This document shows, piece after piece, positions 9,645 to 17,289 of a stretch of 64,000 bases of DNA. This stretch comes from Pseudonocardia sp. DSM 110487 (lineage in GTDB: Bacteria; Actinomycetota; Actinomycetes; Mycobacteriales; Pseudonocardiaceae), in the NCBI RefSeq assembly GCF_019468565.1, contig NZ_CP080521.1, forward strand, positions 434,001 through 498,000. The letters are read 5' to 3'. Below the pieces are notes generated by a model, which ran no database searches, was not told where the DNA came from, and was given only the letters and a program-made list of their open reading frames with translations. A program made the translations under genes and the position numbers. The first letter of the stretch is position 1; every line of letters begins with the position of its first letter.

Positions 9645-10067
9645 ATGGCGAATGCGGTGTACACGGCGGAGGCGACCTCGACCGGTGGCGGTCGTGACGG
9701 ACGGGTCCGTACCTCGGACGGTGTGCTCGACGTCGAGCTCAAGCTGCCGCCCGCGCTCGGTGGGCCCGGTGGCGCGACCAACCCGGAGCAGCTCTTCGCG
9801 GCCGCCTACGCCTCCTGCTTCCACGGCGCCCTTCGCCTCGTGGCCAGGAACAAGGGCGTGCGCATCAGCGACGACGCCACGGTCGACGCGGCGATCGACC
9901 TGAGCAAGGACGCCACGAGCTTCGCGATCGGCGCCACGCTCACCGTCCACCTGCCCGGCCTCGAGCAATCGCAGGCCGACGAGCTGGTGGCCGCGGCGCA
10001 CGAGGTCTGCCCCTACTCGAAGGCGACCCGCGGCAATGTCGACGTGGAGCTCAAGGCGACGGTCTGA
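9645..10067 (+). CDS. ohr: Organic hydroperoxide resistance protein (Ohr/OsmC family)
   Basis: This 140-residue protein has the usual Ohr length. Ohr reduces organic and fatty-acid hydroperoxides with a redox-active cysteine pair. Both cysteines are present: Cys58 in 'AAYASCFHGAL' and Cys122 in 'EVCPYSKATRGN', together with the conserved 'GGNPEQLF'-like segment (GATNPEQLFAA) and a catalytic Arg region near residues 17-22. It acts in the cytoplasm with lipoylated partners. The upstream palindrome suggests peroxide-induced expression through an OhrR-type regulator. It converges on the S9 peptidase gene. Confidence 0.93.
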   Translation: MANAVYTAEATSTGGGRDGRVRTSDGVLDVELKLPPALGGPGGATNPEQLFAAAYASCFHGALRLVARNKGVRISDDATVDAAIDLSKDATSFAIGATLTVHLPGLEQSQADELVAAAHEVCPYSKATRGNVDVELKATV

Positions 10068-10084
10068 CCATGCCCCGACCCGCT

Positions 10085-10201
10085 GGTCGAGTAGCGGAGG
10101 CGCCCCGCGCCGGAGCGTATCGAGACCCCTCTGCTTCTGGGGTGAGCGTGGGTGGTGGTCTTCGATACGGGCCGACGCCGGCGCGTCGGCCCTACTCGAG
10201 C
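10085..10201. repeat. Paired interspersed repeat between convergent genes
   Basis: Two elements face each other. One begins GGTCGAGTAG and ends CGTATCGAGACC (10085-10128). The other begins GGTCTTCGATACG and ends CTACTCGAGC (10157-10201). Each is an imperfect inverted repeat, and they form a longer inverted pair. From memory, repeats with GGTCTCGATACG...CTACTCGACC ends are scattered in actinobacterial genomes between convergent genes. The stop codon of the S9 peptidase gene (TAG at 10192-10194) lies inside the second unit. They probably act as terminators. Confidence 0.6.
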
Positions 10202-12033
10202 ACCGGAAGGGCGCGGCGGGCGAAGCCGATCTCCGTGGCCACGTGGCGGAGTGTCTCCTCCACCACGAGGCTCCCATGGCCCGCGTCGAAGCGGCTCACC
10301 TCGTACCGCACGTCGCCGCGGGCGGCGAGGGCGTCCAGGTAGTTGTCCACCTGCCGGATCGGGCACCGGGGGTCGTTCTCGCCCGCGAGCACCAGCACCG
10401 GCACGCGCACGCGGTCGACGTACGTGAGCGGCGACGCCTCGCGGTACGCCTCTGGGCGCTCCGCGGGAGAACCTTTGAAGAGCGCGCGGTCGAACGCTCG
10501 CAGCTGCTCCATCTCGTCCGCGTAGGCGGCGAGGTAGTCGGCCACCGGCACCCCGGCGACGGCGCCCGCCCAGCGCTCCGGCTGGGTGCCGACGGCCAGC
10601 AGTGCGAGGTAGCCGCCCCACGACCAGCCCTCCACCACGCAGCGCCGCGCGTCCACGAGGCCGTCGGCCACGCAGCGGTCGTACACCGCGGCGACGTCCT
10701 CCAGCTCGGTCAGGCCCGGCCGGCCCTCGATGGCGTCCCGCCACGTGGAGCCGTAGCCGGTGGAGCCGCGGTAGTTGACCTCGACGACGACGAACCCGGC
10801 GTCCACCCACGCTGCCCGGCCCGCGCTGAACCGGTCCTCGTCGGCGGCGTGCGGCCCGCCGTGCAGGGCGAACACGGCGGGCGCTGGTCCGTCGACGCCG
10901 GTTGGGTGGGCGACGAGGGCGTGCACCCGCCCGCCCTGGCCGTCCACCCACAGATCCTCCACCGGCACCGATCCCGGGGCGCGCGGTCCCGGCGGCGCGA
11001 CGAGCACGCGGTCGGTGCCGTCCGGGTGCAGCGCCCGCACCGTCGACGGCTCGGCCGCCGACGAGCAGGTGTACTCGACCGTGCCGTCCGGGCGTACCTC
11101 GGCGGAGCCGACGCACCCGGGCGCCACCGGCAGCTCGGTCAGCTCGCCGGCCTCCAGCGCGTAGCGGTACAGCCTGGTGCGGGCGACCGCGGTGTGCCAG
11201 ACCAGCAGGAACTTCGCATCGGGATGGAAGTCGGCGTAGACCTCGCCGGGCAGGTCGAGGGAGATCTCGCGCTCGGTGTCGGCGAGTACGTCCCACAGCA
11301 GCAGTTCCTCGCGGCCATGGCGCTCGTGCAGGAGCAGCAGCCGGCCGTCCCCGCGGACCGGGGCGAACACCAGCGGGGTCAGTCCCTTTCCCGGGCCGTC
11401 AGACTTCTCGGCGACGAGGCCGCCGTCGGACACGCGCACGACCCGGACAGCGGGGTGGCGCGAGTCGCCGTGCTCGGAGTGGCTGATCGCGAGCAGCGTC
11501 TCGTCCTCAGAAAGCGCGCCGACGCCCGCGTCCTCCGCATGCTGGTAGACGACCTCCGCGGGATCGTCGCCGCGGCGCAGCCAGATCTTCGTGCCGTCGT
11601 CGGTCGAGGTCCCGGCGGCCACGACGGCCCGCCCGATCTCCAGGCCGGCCGGGTAGCCGTCCTCGACGGCCGGGAGCGCGGGCTCGGCCGTGGTCCCGGT
11701 GGGCAGGCCGGCGAACGGTTCACGCACCCAGTGCCCGAACTCGTCGCCGTCGGTGTCGGCGAACCACCAGACCGTCCCACCGTCCGGCGGGAGCGTGGCG
11801 ATGTGGGTGCCGCTGCGCCGGTCGGTGACCCGGCGGTGCAGGTCGGTGGCGCGGTCCCACACGTACACCTCGGTGGTGCCGCTGGCGTTCGACGTGTAGG
11901 CGCAGCGGTCCGGCGCGTCGCGGGCCCATCCCGGCCGCGACATCCGCGGCGCGGTGAACCGGGCGCGCCAGCGTTCCTCGCGCTCGTCGTCGAACAGGCG
12001 GTCGGGAACGGGGGCGACGGGGTGCTCGGTCAC
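10192..12033 (-). CDS. S9 family (prolyl oligopeptidase-type) serine peptidase
   Basis: This 613-residue cytoplasmic protein has an N-terminal beta-propeller of repeated 'W.RR.DDPAEVVYQ'-like blades (about residues 60-370) and a C-terminal alpha/beta-hydrolase domain. The catalytic triad can be placed: Ser471 in GWSWGGY, Asp554 in ENDPRCP and His586 in DAGHGS. 'FALHGGPHAADED' marks the oxyanion region. I chose the GTG start at 12033 because it begins the conserved N-terminal sequence. It is probably an acylaminoacyl- or dipeptidyl-peptidase; substrate unknown. The promoter region is shared with the divergent DUF1707 gene. Confidence 0.85.
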   Translation of the reverse strand: MTEHPVAPVPDRLFDDEREERWRARFTAPRMSRPGWARDAPDRCAYTSNASGTTEVYVWDRATDLHRRVTDRRSGTHIATLPPDGGTVWWFADTDGDEFGHWVREPFAGLPTGTTAEPALPAVEDGYPAGLEIGRAVVAAGTSTDDGTKIWLRRGDDPAEVVYQHAEDAGVGALSEDETLLAISHSEHGDSRHPAVRVVRVSDGGLVAEKSDGPGKGLTPLVFAPVRGDGRLLLLHERHGREELLLWDVLADTEREISLDLPGEVYADFHPDAKFLLVWHTAVARTRLYRYALEAGELTELPVAPGCVGSAEVRPDGTVEYTCSSAAEPSTVRALHPDGTDRVLVAPPGPRAPGSVPVEDLWVDGQGGRVHALVAHPTGVDGPAPAVFALHGGPHAADEDRFSAGRAAWVDAGFVVVEVNYRGSTGYGSTWRDAIEGRPGLTELEDVAAVYDRCVADGLVDARRCVVEGWSWGGYLALLAVGTQPERWAGAVAGVPVADYLAAYADEMEQLRAFDRALFKGSPAERPEAYREASPLTYVDRVRVPVLVLAGENDPRCPIRQVDNYLDALAARGDVRYEVSRFDAGHGSLVVEETLRHVATEIGFARRALPVLE

Positions 12034-12084
12034 GCCGGGATCATGCCGCACTCGGTCGAGTGGATTCTCTGCCATGATTCGAAC

Positions 12085-12543
12085 GTGACCGAGCCGGTGC
12101 GACCCGAGGACATGCGCATCTCGGACGCGGAGCGAACCGAGGTGCAGGACCGGCTCCGGCTGGCCCACGACGTCGGCCGGCTGGACCTCGGCGAGTTCGA
12201 TGAGCGGGTCAAATCCGTCTGGGCCGCCCGCACCCGTGGCGAGCTCGCCCGCGTCACCGCCGACCTCCCGGCATCCCCGTCCGAGCCAGGGCGCAGGACG
12301 GTGTTCTCCGACACCGGCGGTGGCATGACGATCCCGTGCTCTACGTGGCCGGGATCGGCCGCCCGCCCCGCGACCGGTGACGGATCGGCCCGGCACTCCG
12401 AGTGCGGCCGGCCGCGCGACCACTGCGTTCCAGGTCAGACGTTGACGAAGAAGCAGAACGGGTGGCCGACGGGGTCCAGGATGACCCGCACGTTCTCCTG
12501 CGGCTGGAACTCCGCGAGCGTCGCGCCCGCTTCGAGCGCGTAG
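12085..12543 (+). CDS. DUF1707 (SHOCT-like) domain protein, C-terminus doubtful
   Basis: The N-terminus reads 'MRISDAERTEVQDRLRLAH' and then 'GRLDLGEFDERV' and 'ARTRGELARVTADLP', the diagnostic DUF1707 domain (about residues 10-62) of actinobacterial membrane-associated proteins. The GTG at 12085 is the likely start. Family members usually continue into membrane helices. Here the next 90 residues are polar, unlike the family, and run antisense to the neighbouring VOC gene. A frame change near position 12330 would instead give a short tail ending in TGA. The gene therefore looks truncated or frameshifted, and the 3' end given is only that of the open frame. Confidence 0.5.
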   Translation: MTEPVRPEDMRISDAERTEVQDRLRLAHDVGRLDLGEFDERVKSVWAARTRGELARVTADLPASPSEPGRRTVFSDTGGGMTIPCSTWPGSAARPATGDGSARHSECGRPRDHCVPGQTLTKKQNGWPTGSRMTRTFSCGWNSASVAPASSA

Positions 12544-12848
12544 GCGACGGCGCCGTCGAGGTCCTCGACCTCGATGTCCAGGTGCAGCTGCATCTGCTGC
12601 CGATCCCGTTCCGCGGGCCATGCGGGGCGCTCGTACAGCTCCTCGAGCTGGAACGACAGCCCCGGCCCGCCGCCCGGCGGACGGAGCGTGACCCACGTGG
12701 GATCGTCCTGCACCACCGGCCAGCCGAACAGGCTCTGGTAGAAGGCCGCGAGAGCGCGGGGATCCGGGGCGTCGAGGACGGTGGCGGACAGCGTCAGCGC
12801 GGGTCGCTCCACCCTGCGCAGTATGCCGGTGGCGCTGATCGGCCGCAT
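12435..12848 (-). CDS. VOC (glyoxalase/bleomycin-resistance) family protein
   Basis: This 137-residue protein has the vicinal-oxygen-chelate fold pattern in two halves: 'ATVLDAPDPRALAAFYQSLFGW' with 'WVTLRPPGG', and 'MQLHLDIEVEDLDGAVAYALEAGA' with a C-terminal 'VILDPVGHPFCFFVN'. The GHPFCFF ending is typical of actinobacterial members. The longest frame starts at the ATG at 12848; a GTG at residue 13 is an alternative. Possible metal ligands include the His and Glu in the second half. The function is unknown; members include glyoxalases, dioxygenases and antibiotic-binding proteins. Confidence 0.8.
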   Translation of the reverse strand: MRPISATGILRRVERPALTLSATVLDAPDPRALAAFYQSLFGWPVVQDDPTWVTLRPPGGGPGLSFQLEELYERPAWPAERDRQQMQLHLDIEVEDLDGAVAYALEAGATLAEFQPQENVRVILDPVGHPFCFFVNV

Positions 12849-12866
12849 GGCACTAGGCTCGCGATC

Positions 12867-12896
12867 ATGTCGAGCCCCGAGGCGTCCAGAGCCTGA
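12867..12896 (+). CDS. Putative 9-residue leader peptide
   Basis: The short frame ATG TCG AGC CCC ... GCC TGA encodes MSSPEASRA and stops at the base of a hairpin (12895-12916). It lies 125 bp upstream of a chloramphenicol-exporter-like MFS gene. cml/cmx exporters are known to be controlled by ribosome stalling on leader peptides of about this size. A possible -10 (TAGGCT, 12854-12859) sits 7 bp before the ATG, which would make the leader mRNA leaderless. This is an inference with no codon statistics to support it. Confidence 0.35.
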   Translation: MSSPEASRA

Positions 12897-12916
12897 CCAC
12901 CGGTCGATCGGTGGTC
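12895..12916 (+). promoter_or_regulatory. Hairpin with alternative pairing upstream of MFS gene
   Basis: An 8-bp perfect stem (GACCACCG / CGGTGGTC) with a 6-nt loop begins inside the stop codon of the leader frame. Part of its 5' arm and loop (ACCGGTCG, 12899-12906) is exactly complementary to CGACCGGT about 70 bp downstream, so two mutually exclusive structures are possible, as in attenuators. Confidence 0.4.
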
Positions 12917-13021
12917 TGGTGAGCCCGGCTCCCCTTCCTCGTACTCGCAGTTCCTGCGTTTCCGCGCCGTTCGACCGGTCCGGCCTTCACCGACCTCGTC
13001 GACATCGCCACGGAGCGCGCT

Positions 13022-14224
13022 GTGCAGAAACCGTCCTTGCCGCCTGTCGTCCCCCTGCTCGGGACCGCGGTCTTCGCCCAGGGAACGTCCGAGTTCATGG
13101 TGGCCGGCCTCGTGCCGGACATCGCATCGGAGCTGTCCGTCTCCATACCCGCAGCTGGCCTGCTGACCTCGGCGTTCGCGGTCGGAATGGCGGTCGGCGC
13201 GCCGTTCATGGCGCTGCTCGCCATGCGCTGGCCCCGGCGGCTCGCGCTCGTCGCCTTCCTCGCCGCGTTCGTGGTCGCCCACGTCGTCGCGGCCGTGACC
13301 GGCAGCTTCGAGGTGCTGGTCGCAACCCGTGTGGTCGGGGCACTGGCGAACGCCGGGTTCCTCGCCGTCGGGCTGGCCACGGTCACGAGCATCGTGCCGC
13401 CCGACGCGAAGGGGCGCGCGCTCGCGGTGCTGCTCGCCGGGACCACGATCGCCTGCGTGGCAGGCGTCCCCGGCGGGGCGGTCCTCGGCGGTCTGTGGGG
13501 GTGGCGCTCGGCCTTCTGGGCCGTCGCGCTGCTCTGCCTCCCCGCCATCGTCGCGGTGCTCACCTCGGTGCCGAAGGACAGGTCGGGGGCGACCCCGCCG
13601 AGCGCGCGCGGCGAGGTCCGGGTACTGCGGCGGCCGCGGCTGCTGGTGGTGCTGCTGCTCGGCGCGCTCGTCAACGGGGCGACGTTCTGCTCGTTCACCT
13701 TCCTCTCCCCGGTGCTCACCGATGTCGCCGGGATCGACGCCGGGTGGGTTCCCGCGATGCTCGCCCTGTTCGGCGCCGGGTCGTTCCTCGGTGTCCGGCT
13801 CGCCGCCCGGTGGTCCGACACCCGTCCCGGGCCCGTGGTCGTGGGCGGTGGAACCGCGCTCGCCATCGGGTGGGTCGCGTTCGCGCTCGCGTCCGACAAC
13901 GTCGTCGCGACCGTCGTGCTCGTCCCGTTGCTGGGGATGCTCGCGTTCGCCGTGGGGAGCACGCTGATCGCCCGCGTGCTCTACGCGGGCTCGGACGCGC
14001 CGAACCTCGCGGGGAGCTTCGCGACGGCGTCGTTGAACGTCGGCGCGGCCGCCGGCCCGTGGATCGGCGGGATCACGATCGCGGCCGGTCTCGGTCTGAG
14101 CGCGCCGCTGTGGGTGAGCGCGGCACTGGTCACCGCCGCGCTGGCGATCGCCGCGCTCGTGCGCGTCACCGACGCGGCGATGCGGTCGGTTACTTCTCCG
14201 ACCTCCGGTCCGAGATCCGCGTGA
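13022..14224 (+). CDS. MFS exporter, Cml/Cmx (chloramphenicol)-like
   Basis: This is a 400-residue, twelve-helix MFS protein. The start 'VVPLLGTAVFAQGTSEFMVAG' and 'LVPDIASELSVSIPAAGLLTSAFAVGMAVGAP' match the DHA1 subgroup that includes Cml/Cmx chloramphenicol exporters and AraJ-type sugar efflux proteins. Motif A is weak and the motif C-like 'GVPGGAVLGG' is present in helix 5. The start is the GTG at 13022 after GGAG. The 125-bp leader carries a possible regulatory peptide and hairpin. The real substrate is unknown; export of an amphenicol or a self-made compound is possible. Confidence 0.8.
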   Translation: MQKPSLPPVVPLLGTAVFAQGTSEFMVAGLVPDIASELSVSIPAAGLLTSAFAVGMAVGAPFMALLAMRWPRRLALVAFLAAFVVAHVVAAVTGSFEVLVATRVVGALANAGFLAVGLATVTSIVPPDAKGRALAVLLAGTTIACVAGVPGGAVLGGLWGWRSAFWAVALLCLPAIVAVLTSVPKDRSGATPPSARGEVRVLRRPRLLVVLLLGALVNGATFCSFTFLSPVLTDVAGIDAGWVPAMLALFGAGSFLGVRLAARWSDTRPGPVVVGGGTALAIGWVAFALASDNVVATVVLVPLLGMLAFAVGSTLIARVLYAGSDAPNLAGSFATASLNVGAAAGPWIGGITIAAGLGLSAPLWVSAALVTAALAIAALVRVTDAAMRSVTSPTSGPRSA

Positions 14225-14315
14225 TGACCGCCAGAACGGCGATGAGCAGCAGGACGGTGGGGAGGAAGATCGTGACCGTCCAGTAGTCCAGGATCCAGTC
14301 GTATGGCGTGTTCAT
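14190..14315 (-). CDS. Small single-helix membrane protein (41 aa)
   Basis: This short gene begins at an ATG 8 bases after a strong GGAGGA site and ends in TAA. The product starts MNTPYDWILDYWTVTIF, runs into one transmembrane helix (about residues 15-35, rich in Leu, Ile and Val) and ends in a charged tail (RISDRRSEK). Its 3' end overlaps that of the convergent MFS gene by 35 bp. I do not recognise the family. The good ribosome binding site and the membrane-protein composition support a real gene. Confidence 0.55.
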   Translation of the reverse strand: MNTPYDWILDYWTVTIFLPTVLLLIAVLAVITRISDRRSEK

Positions 14316-14383
14316 GTGCCGTTTCCTCCGCGGGGGGATCTGCCGATCAGCCTCGACGGTAGCAACCTCGCCGTATCGGGCTC

Positions 14384-14905
14384 TCAGCGGATCCGCAGGT
14401 TGGGCCCGTCCGCGGCGCGCGGTCGCCGGGCTAGGTCCTCCTCGTGGCGGAGTGCCCGCGTGAGCAGCCGCCGTGGGCCACTGCCCTGCCCGCCGAGCTT
14501 GTCGTCGCGGTTGCGCAGCAGGCAACGGTCGAGGGAGAGGCAGCCGCAGCCGATGCAGTCGGCCAGGTTGTTGCGCAGCCGGGCGAGCTGTTCGATGCGG
14601 GTGTCGAGCTCGTCGCACCACGCGGCGGACAGCCGTGCCCAGTCCTCCCGGTCGGGCGTGCGCCCGTCGGGCAGCGTGGCGAACGCTTCCTTGACCATCC
14701 GCAGCGGGATGCCCACGCGCTGGGCCACGCGGATCACGGCGACGCGCCGCAGCGTCTCCCGGGGGTAGCGGCGCTGGTTGCCGCTGGTGCGGCGGCTCGA
14801 GATGAGGCCCTTCTCCTCGTAGAAGTGCAGGGCGCTCACGGCGACGCCCGAGCGGGCCGCGACCTGGCCGACGGTGAGCTCGGCGGCGGGTGGCGTGTCG
14901 GTCAC
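14384..14905 (-). CDS. soxR: Redox-sensitive transcriptional activator SoxR
   Basis: This 173-residue MerR-family regulator has an N-terminal winged helix ('LTVGQVAARSGVAVSALHFYE', with 'RRTSGNQRRYPRETLRRVAVI' in pieces), a dimerisation helix, and the SoxR [2Fe-2S] cluster motif C-x2-C-x-C-x5-C at Cys117, 120, 122 and 128 (CIGCGCLSLDRC). The cluster senses redox-active compounds; in actinomycetes SoxR acts directly on exporter and oxidoreductase genes rather than through SoxS. The GTG start at 14905 puts the gene 55 bp from a divergent MFS gene, with SoxR-type palindromes in between, so that exporter is its likely target. Confidence 0.93.
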   Translation of the reverse strand: MTDTPPAAELTVGQVAARSGVAVSALHFYEEKGLISSRRTSGNQRRYPRETLRRVAVIRVAQRVGIPLRMVKEAFATLPDGRTPDREDWARLSAAWCDELDTRIEQLARLRNNLADCIGCGCLSLDRCLLRNRDDKLGGQGSGPRRLLTRALRHEEDLARRPRAADGPNLRIR

Positions 14906-14924
14906 CCCACGAGGATAGCTCCTT

Positions 14925-14960
14925 GACCTCAACCATTCTTGAGGTTCCACCCTTGAGGTC
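14925..14960. promoter_or_regulatory. SoxR operator/promoter with three half-sites
   Basis: The half-sites GACCTCAA (14925-14932) and TTGAGGTT (14939-14946) form a SoxR-type inverted repeat (CCTCAA n6 TTGAGG). A third half-site, TTGAGGTC (14953-14960), follows exactly 14 bp after the second and abuts the MFS start codon. A TTGACC (14923-14928) could serve as the -35 box for the exporter. The sites lie between soxR and its presumed target. Confidence 0.8.
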
Positions 14961-16577
14961 ATGACCGACTCTGCCGCGCTGAGCGGCGAACAGGCCGGGA
15001 TGCGCGAGTGGATCGGACTCGCCGTGCTCGCCCTCCCGGCTCTGCTCGCATCCCTCGAACTCACCGTGACCCACCTGGCGCTTCCCGCCATCGCCGCGGA
15101 CCTGGCGGCCAGCAGCACGCAGCTGCTGTGGATCGTCGATGTCTACGCGTTCCTGCTCGCCGCGGTGCTGATCCCCATCGGTGCCCTCGGTGACCGGATC
15201 GGGCGGCGCAAGGTCCTGCTGATCGGCGCTGTCGGATACGGCCTCGCGTCCGTGCTCGCCGCGTACGCGCCGAGTCCCGAGCTGCTGATCGCCGCGCGGG
15301 CACTGATGGGGGTCACCGGCGCGACGCTCATGCCCTCGACGCTCTCGCTGACCGCGGCGATGTTCCGCGACGCCCACCAGCGCGCGGTGGCGATCGGGGT
15401 GATCGTCGCCAGCGTCTCCGGCGGCACGGCGATCGGCCCGCTCGTGGGCGGCTGGCTGCTCGAACACTTCTGGTGGGGATCGGCGTTCCTGCTGGCCACG
15501 CCCGTGATGGCGGTGCTGCTGGTGGCGGGCCCGCTGCTGCTCCCCGAGCACCGTGATGCCCACGCGGGCCACCTGGACATCGCGAGCGCGCTGCTGGCGC
15601 TGCTCGCCGTGCTGCCGGTCGTCTACGGACTCAAGCAGGTCGCGGCCGACGGGTTCAACCCGGTGCCGATCGCGGCCGTGATCGCCGGGATCGGGATGGC
15701 CGTGCTGTTCGTGCGCCGCCAGCGCCGGCTTGCCGACCCGCTGATCGACCTCGGGCTGTTCGCCGATCGCGCGTTCCGCACCGCGGCCGCCACCTTGACG
15801 TTCGGGATCTTCGTGCTGTGGGGATCGAACTACGCGATCGCCCAGTACCTGCAGCTCGTCGCAGGCCTGTCCCCGTTGAACGCCGGGCTGTGGACGGCCC
15901 CTTCCGCCGCGGGCGTGATCGCCGGGTCGCTGCTGGCACCCCGGATCGCGCGGCGCGTGCCGGCACCCGTCGTGATCGGCACCGGGCTCGTCGTGTCGTC
16001 GGCCGGGTACCTGGTTCTCGCCACGGTCGCCCCCGCCCACGACCTCGTGCGCCTCGTGGTGGGAGCGATCATCGTCTCGGCAGGTCTCGGTCCGATGATG
16101 GCGCTGGCCACGGACATGGTGGTCGGGTCGGCGCCGGTCCAGCGTGCGGGCGCGGCGGCGGCGATCTCCTCGACCGCGCCCCAGATCGGCGGCGCCTTCG
16201 GCGTGGCCGTGCTCGGCAGCATCATCACCGCCGTCTACCGCGAGGCGATGACCACCGCGGTGCCGGTCGGCGTGCCGCACGACGCGGCACAAGCCGTCCG
16301 CGACAACCTCGGTGCCGCCGCGGCAGCCGCGGGCGAGCTGCCCCCGTTCCTCGGAGATCCGTTGCTCACCGCCGCCCGCGCCGCCTTCACCTCGGGGTTC
16401 CACGTGACGGCGCTCGTGAGCGCGGTGCTGATGGTGGTCATCGCGGCGCTGGTGCTGACGCTCCGGCGGCCCGGTCGGCGCGGAGTACGAGGGCGCGACT
16501 CGGGGTCAGCGCAGCGCATCGACCCCCGGCCCGGCGAGGTCGTCCACCGCCACCTGCCGCCCGGAGACGGCCAGTAG
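14961..16577 (+). CDS. MFS drug exporter (DHA2 type), probable SoxR target
   Basis: This is a 538-residue membrane protein with about fourteen helices. Motif A is GALGDRIGRRK after helix 2, the motif C region is 'SVSGGTAIGPLVGGWLLEHFWWG' in pieces, and the DHA2 N-terminus 'LALPALLASLELTVTHLALPAI' is present. Members export dyes, quinones and antibiotics by proton antiport. It has no recognisable ribosome binding site other than the operator sequence itself, so translation from a very short leader is likely. Its 3' end overlaps a convergent gene by 72 bp. SoxR control suggests that redox-cycling compounds are the inducers and perhaps the cargo. Confidence 0.88.
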   Translation: MTDSAALSGEQAGMREWIGLAVLALPALLASLELTVTHLALPAIAADLAASSTQLLWIVDVYAFLLAAVLIPIGALGDRIGRRKVLLIGAVGYGLASVLAAYAPSPELLIAARALMGVTGATLMPSTLSLTAAMFRDAHQRAVAIGVIVASVSGGTAIGPLVGGWLLEHFWWGSAFLLATPVMAVLLVAGPLLLPEHRDAHAGHLDIASALLALLAVLPVVYGLKQVAADGFNPVPIAAVIAGIGMAVLFVRRQRRLADPLIDLGLFADRAFRTAAATLTFGIFVLWGSNYAIAQYLQLVAGLSPLNAGLWTAPSAAGVIAGSLLAPRIARRVPAPVVIGTGLVVSSAGYLVLATVAPAHDLVRLVVGAIIVSAGLGPMMALATDMVVGSAPVQRAGAAAAISSTAPQIGGAFGVAVLGSIITAVYREAMTTAVPVGVPHDAAQAVRDNLGAAAAAAGELPPFLGDPLLTAARAAFTSGFHVTALVSAVLMVVIAALVLTLRRPGRRGVRGRDSGSAQRIDPRPGEVVHRHLPPGDGQ

Positions 16578-17120
16578 CAGGGAGAGGGCGGTGCCGGTCA
16601 GCTCCGGACCGTTCCCGATCGACACGTCCGCGTCCGTCGCCGTCAGCCGGACCCGCGCCACCAGCTCCTTGGCTCCACCGAAGGACGCCGGGGTGCGGGC
16701 CTGGAGGCGAAGCGCCCTGACGACGGCCTCCTCCGGATAGGACCGGGTGAGCCCCAGCGGGCGGCGGATGTCCTCACCGTGCACGACCTCCTCGACGAGG
16801 CGGGTGTCGAGGGGCGCGGGAGGGGTCGACGTCCGCGACGCCACCCGCCGGAGCCGCTCCAACGTCTCCTGGGGCGAGGACGCGCGTTCGCGCTCCACGC
16901 CGCGGGCGTTCTGCCGGTCGAAGTCGAACCCGGCGCGGGCAAGACCCACCACGAAACCGAGGCGCGTCGTCCGAGCCGTGTCGACCAGATGCGCGACGAC
17001 GTCGTGCACGGTCCAGCCCGGGCAGAGCGATGGCACCTCCCAGCTGCCTGTGTCGAGCCGCTCGAGGTCGTCGATCAGGGCCGCGCGCTCCGCGTGCACC
17101 AGCGACCAGACATCTCCCAC
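16506..17120 (-). CDS. Maleylpyruvate isomerase-type mycothiol-dependent family protein
   Basis: This 204-residue protein has the DinB/MDMPI four-helix pattern: 'W...LDTGSWEVPSLCPGWTVHDVVAHLVD' in pieces near residues 20-48, and 'EEVVHGEDIRRPLG' near residue 115. The W-x-x-PS-x-CPGWTVHDVVAHL stretch supplies a metal-binding His typical of mycothiol-dependent enzymes (TIGR03083-like). The C-terminus fits an SCP2-like tail. The GTG start at 17120 follows GGAGGAG. The reaction is unknown; relatives carry out mycothiol-dependent isomerisation or detoxification. Confidence 0.8.
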   Translation of the reverse strand: MGDVWSLVHAERAALIDDLERLDTGSWEVPSLCPGWTVHDVVAHLVDTARTTRLGFVVGLARAGFDFDRQNARGVERERASSPQETLERLRRVASRTSTPPAPLDTRLVEEVVHGEDIRRPLGLTRSYPEEAVVRALRLQARTPASFGGAKELVARVRLTATDADVSIGNGPELTGTALSLLLAVSGRQVAVDDLAGPGVDALR

Positions 17121-17289
17121 GTTTCTCCTCCAGCCAGGTCGTCGCGTTCGACAGGTGAGTCGCGCGGGTCAGCGGAGATTCATCGCTCACGACGAAAGGC
17201 GCAGAGTCGGTGACTCGTGCGGATGCGGGTAGTCGCTGTACTTTGCTGCTGTACCGCCGAGACGATCTCCGCCGCACCGGAGGCCAGGC

